From Streptomyces sp. PsTaAH-137 (GTDB lineage: Bacteria; Actinomycetota; Actinomycetes; Streptomycetales; Streptomycetaceae), in contig NZ_QLLY01000005.1 in NCBI RefSeq assembly GCF_003259365.1, positions 372,001 to 436,000 on the forward strand: DNA of 64,000 bases, written 5' to 3'. Each line of letters starts with the position of its first letter. Positions within the stretch are counted from its first letter, which is position 1. Below are positions 41,668 to 49,473 of this stretch, piece by piece. Below the pieces are notes generated by a model. It was not told the DNA's origin. It searched no databases and worked only from the letters and a program-made list of their open reading frames with translations. The position numbers and the translations under genes are program-made.

Positions 41668-42534
41668 CCGCCGCCCGGCCCACACGCCCGAGCCCAGGGC
41701 GACGCCGGCGCCCACCAGCGCGCTGCCGGCGGCCTGGGCGAGGCCGTAGGTTCCCGAACCGACCAGGGGCGCCGTGCACGCGGCGGCGACCGGGATGAGG
41801 CCGGAGAACAGCGTGGCGCGTTCGGTGCCGATCCGCTGCATGCCCATGTACCAGCACACGAAGCCGACCACCGTGACGACCGCCGCCTGCCACACCAGGG
41901 CGGAGGTCTCCGCGGCGTCCGGGACGCGCAGCCAGGACGCGCCGTCCACGGCGAGGCCCACCGCCGCCGACTCCAGGGCGGCGACGGCGCACACGGTGCA
42001 CGACAGCAGCCGCGGGCCGAGCGGTACGAGCACGGGTCCCGCGAGCACCGCGAACCCCACCTCCCCGGCGAGGGCGCAGGCGGAGAAGGTGATCCCGAGC
42101 GCGTCCGTACGCCCCCAGCCCTGCACCGTGAACGCTCCGGCGGCGACGAGCAGCGCGCCGTACAGGACCGCCCGCCGGGGCCGCCGCCCGGACAGGAGCG
42201 GCACCAGGACGGCGACCACGACGGGCGCGCATCCCACGAGGACGCCGGGGACGGCGGGCTCGGCGGAGCGTTCCGCGGCGAGCACGGCGAGGTTGAAGCC
42301 GACCATGCCGACGCCCGCGAGGAGCGCGAGCCGCGCCCATGAGCGGCCGCCGAGTGCGCGCAGCGGGGCGAGTCGGAGACCGGGCAGGAGCAGCAGGCAG
42401 GCGGCGCCGTAGCGCAGGAACTGGCCGCCCGCGTACGGGTAGGAGCCCAGGACGCTGTTGGCGGTGAAGGAGCCGCCGACCAGGACGCAGGCGAGGGCGG
42501 CGAGCAGGGAGCCTCGAAGTGACGACGCGTTCAT
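41383..42534 (-). CDS. EamA/DMT-family permease with anomalous C-terminal extension
   Basis: A drug/metabolite transporter with ten TM helices over the first ~285 residues (LLAALACVLVGGSFTANSVL to SALVGAGVALGSGVWAGRR). The family normally ends there, near 41655-41670, but no stop occurs until 41383, giving 383 residues with a ~95-residue hydrophilic tail, antisense to the hydrolase. The tail is probably a by-product of a lost stop codon. ATG at 42532-42534 starts the gene, which is divergent from the MocR regulator, the likely controller. Confidence 0.8.
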   Translation of the reverse strand: MNASSLRGSLLAALACVLVGGSFTANSVLGSYPYAGGQFLRYGAACLLLLPGLRLAPLRALGGRSWARLALLAGVGMVGFNLAVLAAERSAEPAVPGVLVGCAPVVVAVLVPLLSGRRPRRAVLYGALLVAAGAFTVQGWGRTDALGITFSACALAGEVGFAVLAGPVLVPLGPRLLSCTVCAVAALESAAVGLAVDGASWLRVPDAAETSALVWQAAVVTVVGFVCWYMGMQRIGTERATLFSGLIPVAAACTAPLVGSGTYGLAQAAGSALVGAGVALGSGVWAGRRSAAGVEDDSCDQRGVVVHRDMAAPGQPDQPRPRQDLLGADPLTAHEQPVTGAPGHRHGDLGDVVAELDLAPRVEGLPEPGRVAQRQRLGDHGLG

Positions 42535-42575
42535 GCGCTCGACGCTAGGAGCGGGAGTGGTCCCGCTGGAGAGCC

Positions 42576-42672
42576 AATTGATCGGGTGCTTCATGGACCA
42601 ATCCCGGTTCGCCGGGGCCGTCCGAGGCGCTCGTCAGGGGCCGGTCAGCGGACGGTCAGCGATCGGTCAGCG
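42576..42672. promoter_or_regulatory. MocR control region with three 11-bp-phased repeats
   Basis: CGGTCAGCG occurs three times at 42642-42650, 42653-42661 and 42664-42672, exactly 11 bp apart and so on one face of the helix, just upstream of the MocR start. Farther up are CCAATTG and CCAATCC (about 42576-42604), similar to PdxR/MocR half-sites. Confidence 0.55.
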
Positions 42673-42693
42673 GGCCGCACTAGATTCCGGGTC

Positions 42694-44166
42694 ATGACGA
42701 ACGAGACCCATGCACCCTCCGCAGCCTGGGAGTTGCTGCTGCCCGCCGTGGCCGTGCCGGTCCGGGCGCGCGGCCGCTCCTTGCGGTCCGCGCTCCGGGA
42801 GGCGGTGCGGTCGGGGCGGCTCGCGCCGGGTACGCGGATGCCGTCGAGCCGGGATCTGGCGCGGGACCTCGGGGTGTCGCGGGGCCTGATCACCGAGGCC
42901 TACGAGCAGTTGGGCGCCGAGGGGTATCTGCGCAGCGGCCGGGGTGCCGGGACCTGGGTCGGCGACGCGGTGCGGGCCGCGCCGCCGGGCGCCCACGACC
43001 GGGCGCCGCGGCCGGCCGCGGGGGTGCGGGCCGACTTCGTGGCGGGCAGCCCCGACCTGTCGCTGTTCCCGCGCGCCGCCTGGGCCGCGGCGCAGCGCGA
43101 CGTGCTGGCGGGGCTGCCGCACCAGGGGTTCGGCTATCCGGACCCGCGCGGGCTGCCCCGGCTGCGGACGGCCCTCGCGGAGCTGCTGGCCCGGCGCCGG
43201 GGCGTGGTGACCGACCCCGAGCGCGTCATCGTGTGCTCCGGGGTGACGCAGGCGGTGACGCTGCTCGGTTCCGTGCTCCGGGCGCGCGGCCAGCGGCGCA
43301 TCGGCGTGGAGCGGCCCGGCAGTCCGCAGTACGAGGACCTGTTCGCCGCGGTGGGCTCCACGGCGGTGCGGGTGGCCATGGACGCGGACGGGCTCGCCCT
43401 GGACGACCTGCGCGCCTCGGGGGTGCGGACGGTCGTCACGACGCCGTCGCACCACTTCCCGTCAGGGCTTGCGTACTCGGCGGCGCGCAGGACGGAGCTG
43501 CTCGCCTGGGCGCGCGCGTCGGACGGTCTGCTCGTGGAGGACGACTACGACGGCGATTTCCGTTACGACCGCGCTCCGGTCGGCGCGCTCCAGGGTCTCG
43601 ACCCCGCGCACGTCGCCTATGCGGGCTCGGTGAGCAAGTCGCTGGCGCCGGGGCTGCGGCTGGGCTGGACGGTCGTGCCCGACGCCCTGGCCGAGGAGGT
43701 CGTGGAGCGCAAGCGCTACATGGACCTGGGTAACCCCGCGCTCGACCAGGCGACCCTGGCCCGGTTCATCGAACGGGGCGACTACGACCGGCAGTTGCGC
43801 CGCTGCCAGCGCGCCTACAAGGAGCGCAGGGACGCCCTCGTGACCGCCCTGCGGGACCGGTTGCCGGGGACGGAGGTGACGGGCATCGCGGCCGGTCTGC
43901 ACGCCATCGCCACCCTGCCGGTCGACTCCGCCCGCGAGGAGGAGCTCCTGGACCGGTGCGCGGCCGCGGGCGTCGCCGTCCGCACGCTGGGCCACTACGG
44001 CGGGGATCCCGGCGACGACGTCTCCCTGGTGCTCGGATACGCGCACCTCTCCCCCGCCCGCATCACCGAGGGAGTCCGCCTCCTGGCGGCCGCGGCCCGG
44101 GAGGCGGACCGGCCGCGCGTGCACGGCGCGAGCCGGACTTCGTCCGGGCGGGGGCCCTCGCCGTAG
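42694..44166 (+). CDS. MocR/PdxR-type regulator (GntR HTH fused to aminotransferase)
   Basis: A 490-residue regulator. The N-terminal GntR winged HTH is LRSALREAVRSGRLAPGTRM, PSSRDLARDLGVSRGLITEA. The class-I aminotransferase-like domain follows; the PLP Lys is in YAGSVSKSLAPGLRLGW, and VEDDYDGDFRYD binds the cofactor. PLP or an amino-acid adduct is the effector in studied members. It is divergent from an EamA permease, a common pairing. Confidence 0.92.
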   Translation: MTNETHAPSAAWELLLPAVAVPVRARGRSLRSALREAVRSGRLAPGTRMPSSRDLARDLGVSRGLITEAYEQLGAEGYLRSGRGAGTWVGDAVRAAPPGAHDRAPRPAAGVRADFVAGSPDLSLFPRAAWAAAQRDVLAGLPHQGFGYPDPRGLPRLRTALAELLARRRGVVTDPERVIVCSGVTQAVTLLGSVLRARGQRRIGVERPGSPQYEDLFAAVGSTAVRVAMDADGLALDDLRASGVRTVVTTPSHHFPSGLAYSAARRTELLAWARASDGLLVEDDYDGDFRYDRAPVGALQGLDPAHVAYAGSVSKSLAPGLRLGWTVVPDALAEEVVERKRYMDLGNPALDQATLARFIERGDYDRQLRRCQRAYKERRDALVTALRDRLPGTEVTGIAAGLHAIATLPVDSAREEELLDRCAAAGVAVRTLGHYGGDPGDDVSLVLGYAHLSPARITEGVRLLAAAAREADRPRVHGASRTSSGRGPSP

Positions 44167-44262
44167 CCGTCGCCACAGCCGGTGAGCAGGACTCCCTCGT
44201 GAACGCGGGCCGGGGCCGGAGCCCGGTCTCGCGCGCCTGGTTCCCCGCCGGTGGGAGCCGTT

Positions 44263-44284
44263 GTTCACTTGGGGTTCGTGTGGG
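44263..44284 (+). promoter_or_regulatory. PHO-box-like direct repeat upstream of phoD
   Basis: Two adjacent 11-bp direct repeats, GTTCACTTGGG and GTTCGTGTGGG, start 121 bp before the phosphatase ATG. The Streptomyces PhoP consensus is an 11-bp repeat beginning GTTCACC, so this is a candidate PhoP site. Confidence 0.6.
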
Positions 44285-44383
44285 TGCCGTGGTGACCCAG
44301 TAGGTGTGGCCTCGCGGCGCCGCGCGCTCGCCCGCGCTTGTTGTGGCACCGCACCGCCGTCGGAACCATCACTGGAGGCGCCC

Positions 44384-45970
44384 ATGTCGCACCGTCCGTC
44401 AGATCAGCAACTGCCCGGCCGTCGAGGAGTGCTGCGCGGCGCGCTCGCCGCGTCGGCGGGGCTCGCCCTGCCGTCGGTCGGCGGTGTCGCGGCACCGGCG
44501 TTCGCCCTGTCGGGCCGCCTCGAGGCGGGCTGGGGCGTGCAGGCCGGTGATGTCTCCGCGCACTCGGGTCTGATCTGGGTGCGGGCGGACCGGCCCGCGC
44601 GGATGATCGTCGAGACGTCGGCCACCGAGTCGTTCAAGCGGGCGACGAGATGGCACGGCCCCCTGGTCGGCCCGGACACCGACTTCACCGGGACGACACG
44701 GCTGCGCGGCCTGCCGTCCGGGGAGCAGATCCACTACCGGGTGCTGCTCGCCGACCCGGACGATCCGCGGCGCACGGGCGAGCCGGTGGCGGGCACGTTC
44801 CGCACTGCTCGGACCGGACGCCGTGGCGGTGTGCGGTTCCTGTGGTCGGGCGACATCGCGGGCCAGGGCTGGGGCATCAACCCGGACCGCGGCGGCAACC
44901 GCGTGTACGAGGACATGCGCGCCCTGGACCCCGACTTCTTCCTGTGCAGCGGCGACAACATCTACGCGGACGGCCCGATCCTGCCCAGCGTGACGCTGCC
45001 CGACGGGCGGGTGTGGCGCAATGTGACCACCGAGGAGAAGTCGAGGGTCGCCCAGACACTCGGGGACTTCCGCGGCGCGTTCCGCTACAACCTGCTCGAC
45101 GAGCACGCACGCCGTTTCAACGCCCAGGTCCCCACCGTCACCCAGTGGGACGACCACGAGGTCCACAACAACTGGTATCCCGGCCAGATCCTGGACGACG
45201 ACCGCTACACGGAGAAGAACGTCGACGTGCTGGCGGCACGCTCACTGCGGGCGTTCAGCGAGTACTTCCCGATCTCGACGCTGCCGCCGGGCGACAAGGA
45301 CGGCCGGGTCTACCGGGTGCTGCGCCAGGGTCCGCTCCTCGACGTGTTCGTGCTCGACATGCGCACGTACCGCAACGCGAACTCGCCCGACCGGCAGCCC
45401 GACGACGCGACCGGCATCCTCGGCGCCGAGCAGCTGGCCTGGCTGAAGCGGGAGTTGTCGCGCTCGCGCGCCACCTGGAAGGTGATCGCCTCCGACATGC
45501 CGCTGGGGCTCGTGGTGACGGACGGCGCCACGAACTTCGAGGCGGTGGCCCAGGGCGACCCGGGCGCGCCGCTCGGCCGGGAGCTGCAGATCGCCGAGCT
45601 GCTGCGGCACATCAAGCACCACCGGATCACCGGCACGCTGTGGCTGACGGCCGACGTCCATTACACGTCGGCGCAGCACTACGAGCCGTCGAACGCCGCG
45701 TTCCAGGACTTCGAGCCGTTCTGGGAGTTCGTGTCGGGGCCGCTGGCCGCGGGCGGCTTCCAGGCGACGAAGCTGGACGGGACGTTCGGACCGCGGCAGG
45801 TGTTCATCAAGGCACCGTCGCGGGCGAACACCTCGCCGATGGAGACACCGCCGTACTTCGGCGAGGTCGAGATCGACGGCGGCAGCGGGGAGCTGACCGT
45901 GCGGCTGCGCCAGGAGGGCGGGGACGTCCTGTTCGCCCAGACACTGCAGCCGGGACGGGTCGGACAGTAG
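44384..45970 (+). CDS. phoD: Tat-secreted alkaline phosphatase D
   Basis: A 528-residue PhoD phosphatase. The Tat signal is GRRGVLRGALAASAGLALPS followed by VGGVAAPAFA. The catalytic metallophosphatase part includes RFLWSGDIAGQG, DFFLCSGDNIYADGPI, VTQWDDHEVHNNWYPG and LTADVHYTSAQHYEP, the metal ligands of the Fe/Ca PhoD site. GGAGG at 44374-44378 sets the start. The enzyme frees phosphate from organic esters outside the cell. The PHO-box-like repeat upstream suggests PhoR-PhoP induction. Confidence 0.94.
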   Translation: MSHRPSDQQLPGRRGVLRGALAASAGLALPSVGGVAAPAFALSGRLEAGWGVQAGDVSAHSGLIWVRADRPARMIVETSATESFKRATRWHGPLVGPDTDFTGTTRLRGLPSGEQIHYRVLLADPDDPRRTGEPVAGTFRTARTGRRGGVRFLWSGDIAGQGWGINPDRGGNRVYEDMRALDPDFFLCSGDNIYADGPILPSVTLPDGRVWRNVTTEEKSRVAQTLGDFRGAFRYNLLDEHARRFNAQVPTVTQWDDHEVHNNWYPGQILDDDRYTEKNVDVLAARSLRAFSEYFPISTLPPGDKDGRVYRVLRQGPLLDVFVLDMRTYRNANSPDRQPDDATGILGAEQLAWLKRELSRSRATWKVIASDMPLGLVVTDGATNFEAVAQGDPGAPLGRELQIAELLRHIKHHRITGTLWLTADVHYTSAQHYEPSNAAFQDFEPFWEFVSGPLAAGGFQATKLDGTFGPRQVFIKAPSRANTSPMETPPYFGEVEIDGGSGELTVRLRQEGGDVLFAQTLQPGRVGQ

Positions 45971-46076
45971 CCCAGCCTTGACCACACCCGACCGGACAAA
46001 ACAGGCATAAGCGTTCTTTACCCATCGGACACACATCGTTCGTGATCGCGCAACACCACTCCTTCACAGTGGATGC

Positions 46077-47483
46077 ATGAGTCAAGACATGTCTGATGTG
46101 ACGCGAGTGAAGCACGGCCGTCCCGTCCACCACTGGCGGCGGGATCTGGTCGAACTGGCCGCCCTGTTCACGGCGGTGGCCGTGGCCGACGCGGTGGCGA
46201 ACATGATCGGGCACGGCCCCGACGGGCCCGCCCTGCTCGGAGTCTCGGCGGTGGCGCTGCTCGCCACCGCCGGCTTCCACGTGTGGTGGGCACGACGCCA
46301 CGAACACGCTCCACCGACGGCGGATACCGGCGCCCGGCCGTCCGCCCCCGCCGAGGGCGGGGCGACGACGGCCGGGCGACAGGAATCCGACGCGCTCGAC
46401 CCGGCACGCAGCACGCTGTGGCGGATGCGGACCACGGTGCGCGACGAGCCGGGTTCGCTCGCCGCGCTGTGCACGGTGCTGGCCGAGCAGCGGGTGGACA
46501 TCCTCAGCCTGCAGACGCACCCGCTGGCCGACGGCACGGTCGACGAGTTCCTGCTGCGGGCCCCGCAGGAGACGGCCGCCGCCGATCTGACCCGGGTCGT
46601 CTCCCGGGCCGGTGGCACCGACACCTGGATCGAGCGCGCCGACACCCACGACCTGGTGGACGCACCCACGCGGATCCTGGGCCTGGCCACCCGCACGGCA
46701 CAGGACGCCGCCGAACTCCCGCTGGCACTGCGCCAGTTGCTCGGCCGGTGCACCATCAGGTCACTGCCCGCAAAGTCCGCGGGCAGCGAGCCGGAGGAGG
46801 GCGGCTTCGACGCCACCGAGCTGCGGCTGCGCACCCCGGAGGGCGGTCTGATCACGGTGGAGCGGCCGTATCTGCCCTTCACCCCGACCGAGTTCGCGCG
46901 GGCCCGCGCCCTGGTGGAGCTGGACAGCAGGCTCGGCCCGCGGATCCCGCGCGGCCAGGACGTGCTCACCCTGCCCGAGGGCAACGAGATCACGGTGCGC
47001 CGCGCCGACCTCTCCGACGTGACGGCCGCCAAGGAGATGCACGAGCGGTGCTCGGCGCGGACGCTGAGCATGCGCTACCACGGCCCGGTCGGTGACGCCG
47101 ACCGCTATCTGGGCCACCTGCTCAGCCCGCGCTTCGGCCGCACGCTCGCGGCGCAGACCGCCTCGGGCCGGATCGTCGCCCTCGGCCACCTGCTGTGGGA
47201 CGGCGACGAGACGGAGCTCGCGCTGCTCGTCGAGGACGGCTGGCAGCGTCGCGGGGTCGGCGCCGAACTGCTCGGCCGGCTGGTCGCGATGGCCGTCGAG
47301 GCGGGCTGCGAGAGCGTGTACGCGGTGACGCAGGCGTCCAACACCGGCATGGTCGCCGCGATGCGCGGCCTCGGCCTGCCGCTCGACTACCAGATCGAGG
47401 AGGGCACCCTCGTGGTCACGGCCCGCCTGGACGCGACGCCGGTGGCGTCCCGGCTGCCGTACGAGACGGACGCCCAGGCATAA
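46077..47483 (+). CDS. Membrane-anchored ACT-GNAT protein
   Basis: A 468-residue fusion. Residues about 25-72 contain two hydrophobic helices (LVELAALFTAVAVADAVANM; LLGVSAVALLATAGFHVWWA). An ACT domain follows (TTVRDEPGSLAALCTVLAEQ, RVDILSLQTHPLADGTVDEF). The C-terminal third is a GNAT domain with LVEDGWQRRGVGAELLGRLV as the acetyl-CoA loop. ACT domains bind amino acids, so an amino-acid-regulated acetyltransferase is likely. No strong ribosome site is seen upstream of ATG 46077. Confidence 0.78.
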   Translation: MSQDMSDVTRVKHGRPVHHWRRDLVELAALFTAVAVADAVANMIGHGPDGPALLGVSAVALLATAGFHVWWARRHEHAPPTADTGARPSAPAEGGATTAGRQESDALDPARSTLWRMRTTVRDEPGSLAALCTVLAEQRVDILSLQTHPLADGTVDEFLLRAPQETAAADLTRVVSRAGGTDTWIERADTHDLVDAPTRILGLATRTAQDAAELPLALRQLLGRCTIRSLPAKSAGSEPEEGGFDATELRLRTPEGGLITVERPYLPFTPTEFARARALVELDSRLGPRIPRGQDVLTLPEGNEITVRRADLSDVTAAKEMHERCSARTLSMRYHGPVGDADRYLGHLLSPRFGRTLAAQTASGRIVALGHLLWDGDETELALLVEDGWQRRGVGAELLGRLVAMAVEAGCESVYAVTQASNTGMVAAMRGLGLPLDYQIEEGTLVVTARLDATPVASRLPYETDAQA

Positions 47484-47493
47484 GTGGCGACAG

Positions 47494-47715
47494 CTACGCC
47501 TTCTCGGGGTCGGCGCCGGGTCGCTTCACGATCCGGTCGCCGGCCTCGACCGTCTTCCACAGCCTCCGCCCGACCCGCACCTTGGTGGTGTCGCCGTCGG
47601 CGAGCCGGATCTCCACGTAGTGGTACATGTTCGAGCCGTCGGTCATCCCGCGGGACTTGTCGACGACGACGCCGTCCCAGGATTCGTCTCGTCCCGCTTT
47701 GCGCGATGTGAACAT
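47494..47715 (-). CDS. Small conserved basic protein (DUF7489-like)
   Basis: A 73-residue protein: MFTSRKAGRDESWDGVVVDK, then MYHYVEIRLADGDTTKVRVG, a beta-barrel-like arrangement. The family name is a tentative match; the function is unknown. Its first 73 bp overlap the end of the upstream PLP-enzyme gene on the same strand in another frame. Confidence 0.6.
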   Translation of the reverse strand: MFTSRKAGRDESWDGVVVDKSRGMTDGSNMYHYVEIRLADGDTTKVRVGRRLWKTVEAGDRIVKRPGADPEKA

Positions 47716-48896
47716 GCTGCGAGTGTACGAGGCATCGACTCCCCGAGCGCCCGGTCGAGATCGGCCCACAAGTCGTCGACGTCCTCCAGACCGACGGACA
47801 GGCGCAGCAGCCGGTCGCCGACGCCCGCGGCCCGGCGGTCGTCGGCGGCGACCACGCGGTGGCTGATGGACGCCGGGTGCTGGATGAGCGAGTCGACGCT
47901 GCCGAGGCTGACGGCGGGGGTGATCAGGCCGACCCCGGCGATCACGGCGTGCGGGTCACCGGCCGGCTCGAAGGCGATCATCGCGCCGCCGGTCCGCGGA
48001 TAGTGGACGCGGGTGACGCGCGGGTCACCGGTCAGCCTCCGTACCAGTTCCGCCGCGGTCGCCGATGCGGCCCGCACCCGTACGGGAAGGGTGGACAGGC
48101 CGCGCAGCAGGAGGTAGCCCGCGAGCGGGTGCAGCACACCGCCCGTCGCGAACCGCATCTTGCGCAACTGCCCCGCGAACGCCTCGTCGCAGGCCACGAC
48201 ACCGCCGAGGACGTCGCCGTGCCCGCCGAGGAACTTCGTCGCGCTGTGCAGCACGAGCCGGGCGCCGCTCTCCGCGGGCCGTTGCAGCACGGGCGTCGCG
48301 AAGGTGTTGTCGACGAGCAGCGGCACGGTGCCGCAGCCGTGGGCGACGGCCCGCAGGTCGACCTCCGCGAGCGTGGGGTTGGCGGGCGACTCGACCAGCA
48401 CCAGGCCGGTGTCGGGGCGGATGGCGTCGGCGATGCCGGCCGGATCGACCCAGGTCACGTCGGTGCCGAGGACGCCCGTGTCGAGGAGGTGGTCGCTGCA
48501 CCCGTACAGCGGGCGGACCGCGACGACATGGCCCAGGCCCGCTGAACGGCGTACCAGCAGGACGGCGGTCAGGGCGGCCATGCCGCTGGCGAAGGCGACC
48601 GCGGCCTCGGTGCCCTCCAGGCGGGCGAGCGCCGTCTCGAACCGGGCGACCGTCGGATTGCCGACGCGGCCGTAGACCGGCGGCCCGTCGTCGAGGGCGC
48701 CGTCGGCGGCGAACGCGTCGATCCGGGCGGCCTCGGTCCGGCTGTCGGCGGACGGGTAGGTCGTCGACAGGTCGATGGGCGGGGCGTGCAGGCCGAGCGC
48801 GGCGAGGTCGTCGCGGCCGGCGTGCACGGCTTCGGTGGCGAGGGCCCGGGTCCGGGGGCGCGCCACGTCCTGGTGGTGGTCCGTGGTGTGGTCCAT
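47643..48896 (-). CDS. PLP-dependent Cys/Met metabolism enzyme (cystathionine gamma-synthase/lyase family)
   Basis: A 417-residue trans-sulfuration-family enzyme. TEAVHAGRDDLAALGLHAPP, PPVYGRVGNPTVARFETALA, VAFASGMAALTAVLLVRR, LVESPANPTLAEVDLRAVA and LHSATKFLGGHGDVLGGVVA (Schiff-base Lys) are seen. The core ends near DLDRALGES and is followed by a ~30-residue tail that overlaps the next gene. Divergent Lrp/AsnC regulator. Family members act on cystathionine, methionine or homocysteine; the exact reaction is not decided. Confidence 0.88.
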   Translation of the reverse strand: MDHTTDHHQDVARPRTRALATEAVHAGRDDLAALGLHAPPIDLSTTYPSADSRTEAARIDAFAADGALDDGPPVYGRVGNPTVARFETALARLEGTEAAVAFASGMAALTAVLLVRRSAGLGHVVAVRPLYGCSDHLLDTGVLGTDVTWVDPAGIADAIRPDTGLVLVESPANPTLAEVDLRAVAHGCGTVPLLVDNTFATPVLQRPAESGARLVLHSATKFLGGHGDVLGGVVACDEAFAGQLRKMRFATGGVLHPLAGYLLLRGLSTLPVRVRAASATAAELVRRLTGDPRVTRVHYPRTGGAMIAFEPAGDPHAVIAGVGLITPAVSLGSVDSLIQHPASISHRVVAADDRRAAGVGDRLLRLSVGLEDVDDLWADLDRALGESMPRTLAACSHRAKRDETNPGTASSSTSPAG

Positions 48897-48956
48897 GCCG
48901 CACAGCCTGGGCCGATGCCCGGCGGAACGGTTCAACTCCCGTGCTACGTTCGGCGG

Positions 48957-49454
48957 ATGATCGATTCTGTCGTACTGGATCCGGTTGATCTGGAGATCCT
49001 GCGGGTGTTGCAGAACGATGCCCGTACGACGTACCGGGATCTCGCCGCGCGGGTCGGTGTCGCGCCCTCGACCTGTCTGGACCGGGTGGCCCGGCTGCGG
49101 CGCGGCGGGGTGATCCTCGGGCACGCGCTGCGGGTCGATCCGGCGCGGCTCGGCCGCGGCCTGCAGGCGCTGCTGTCGGTGCAGGTGCGCCCGCACCGGC
49201 GGGAGCTGGTGGGCCCGTTCGTGGAGCGGATCCGCGCCCTGCCCGAGGCACGCACGGTCTTCCACCTCACCGGACCCGACGACTATCTGGTGCAGGTCGC
49301 CGTCCGCGACATGGCGGACCTGCAACGGCTCGTCCTCGACGAGTTCACGTCACGGCGCGAGGTGGCGCGGGTGGAGACCCGGCTGATCTTCCAGCAGTGG
49401 GAGTGCGGACCGCTGCTGCCCCCGACCGGGTATCAGGGTGACGGAACCCCCTGA
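48957..49454 (+). CDS. Lrp/AsnC-family regulator
   Basis: A 165-residue regulator. The HTH is LDPVDLEILRVLQNDARTTY, RDLAARVGVAPSTCLDRVAR; the RAM/ACT-like effector domain holds VFHLTGPDDYLVQVAVRDMA. It is divergent, by 60 bp, from the PLP sulfur-amino-acid enzyme, which it probably controls in response to an amino acid. Confidence 0.92.
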   Translation: MIDSVVLDPVDLEILRVLQNDARTTYRDLAARVGVAPSTCLDRVARLRRGGVILGHALRVDPARLGRGLQALLSVQVRPHRRELVGPFVERIRALPEARTVFHLTGPDDYLVQVAVRDMADLQRLVLDEFTSRREVARVETRLIFQQWECGPLLPPTGYQGDGTP

Positions 49455-49473
49455 CCCGTACGAGGATGTCCGC

